Source of the DNA: an uncultured Ruminococcus sp.
GTDB lineage: Bacteria > Bacillota > Clostridia > Oscillospirales > Acutalibacteraceae
Direction: 5' to 3'
DNA length: 11,434 nucleotides
Assembly (NCBI GenBank): GCA_902773065.1
Contig: CACYDD010000406.1
Location: 1 to 11,434 of the forward strand
Below, piece by piece: positions 11,338-11,434 of the stretch. Numbering within the stretch: position 1 is the stretch's first letter; each line of letters opens with the position of its first letter. The notes beneath the pieces were generated by a model, which saw only the letters and a list, made by a program, of their open reading frames with translations, searched no databases and was not told where the DNA came from. Both the position numbers and the translations under genes were made by a program.

Positions 11338-11434
11338 AAATTGTATTAGTGGCATTTGTGTAATTTTACCCTGAAATCGTGAATTTTTTTGCAGTTTTGA
11401 TATGAGTTGAACTATCATTAAAAAAATACAGCGA
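11338..11434. other. Unassigned A/T-rich tail
   Basis: I see no gene, promoter pair or stable hairpin here. Confidence 0.5.

Overview
The window looks like a chromosomal segment of a low-to-moderate GC, anaerobic Bacillota organism. A Ruminococcus-like member of the Oscillospiraceae/Clostridia is my best guess. The reasons are AGGAGG-type ribosome binding sites, consensus TTGACA/TATAAT promoters, a MecA-type adaptor, a clostridial iron-dependent alcohol dehydrogenase, a large cyclic-di-GMP signalling protein, and A/T-rich intergenic DNA rich in small repeats. There are no rRNA, tRNA, insertion-sequence, phage or CRISPR genes. The assignment is by recognition of families, not by search.

Left part (1-2750). 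The first bases hold the reverse-strand start of rpsL (ribosomal protein S12, normally first gene of the str operon), with a long leader and a strong promoter. Upstream of it on the same strand is a CNNM/CBS/CorC-HlyC membrane protein. A divergent promoter region separates that gene from a forward-strand M14 zinc carboxypeptidase of the gamma-D-glutamyl-diaminopimelate type.

Middle (2750-7100). A strong promoter drives a 49-codon single-pass membrane microprotein, followed by two terminator hairpins. Facing it is a 1295-residue reverse-strand protein. It joins a degenerate receiver, an apparently intact HD-GYP phosphodiesterase, PAS, degenerate GGDEF, degenerate EAL, a second PAS and a second degenerate GGDEF that keeps an RxxD inhibitory-site motif. 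I read it as a cyclic-di-GMP-degrading enzyme with several dead sensory modules.

Right part (7100-11434). A 677-bp divergent intergenic region carries tandem copies of a GC-rich 37/67-bp repeat. Then come a MecA-like adaptor, an iron-containing alcohol dehydrogenase with its own consensus promoter, and a MocR-type (GntR-aminotransferase fusion) regulator. The regulator's promoter overlaps a perfect 17-bp inverted repeat, and its leader carries a fourth, diverged copy of the 37-bp repeat directly against the ribosome binding site.

Most genes are monocistronic with their own promoters, so there is no obvious shared pathway. The features that stand out are the layered cyclic-di-GMP protein, the short membrane protein, and the small repeats (heptamer tracts and the 37-bp element) placed right beside ribosome binding sites or stop codons.
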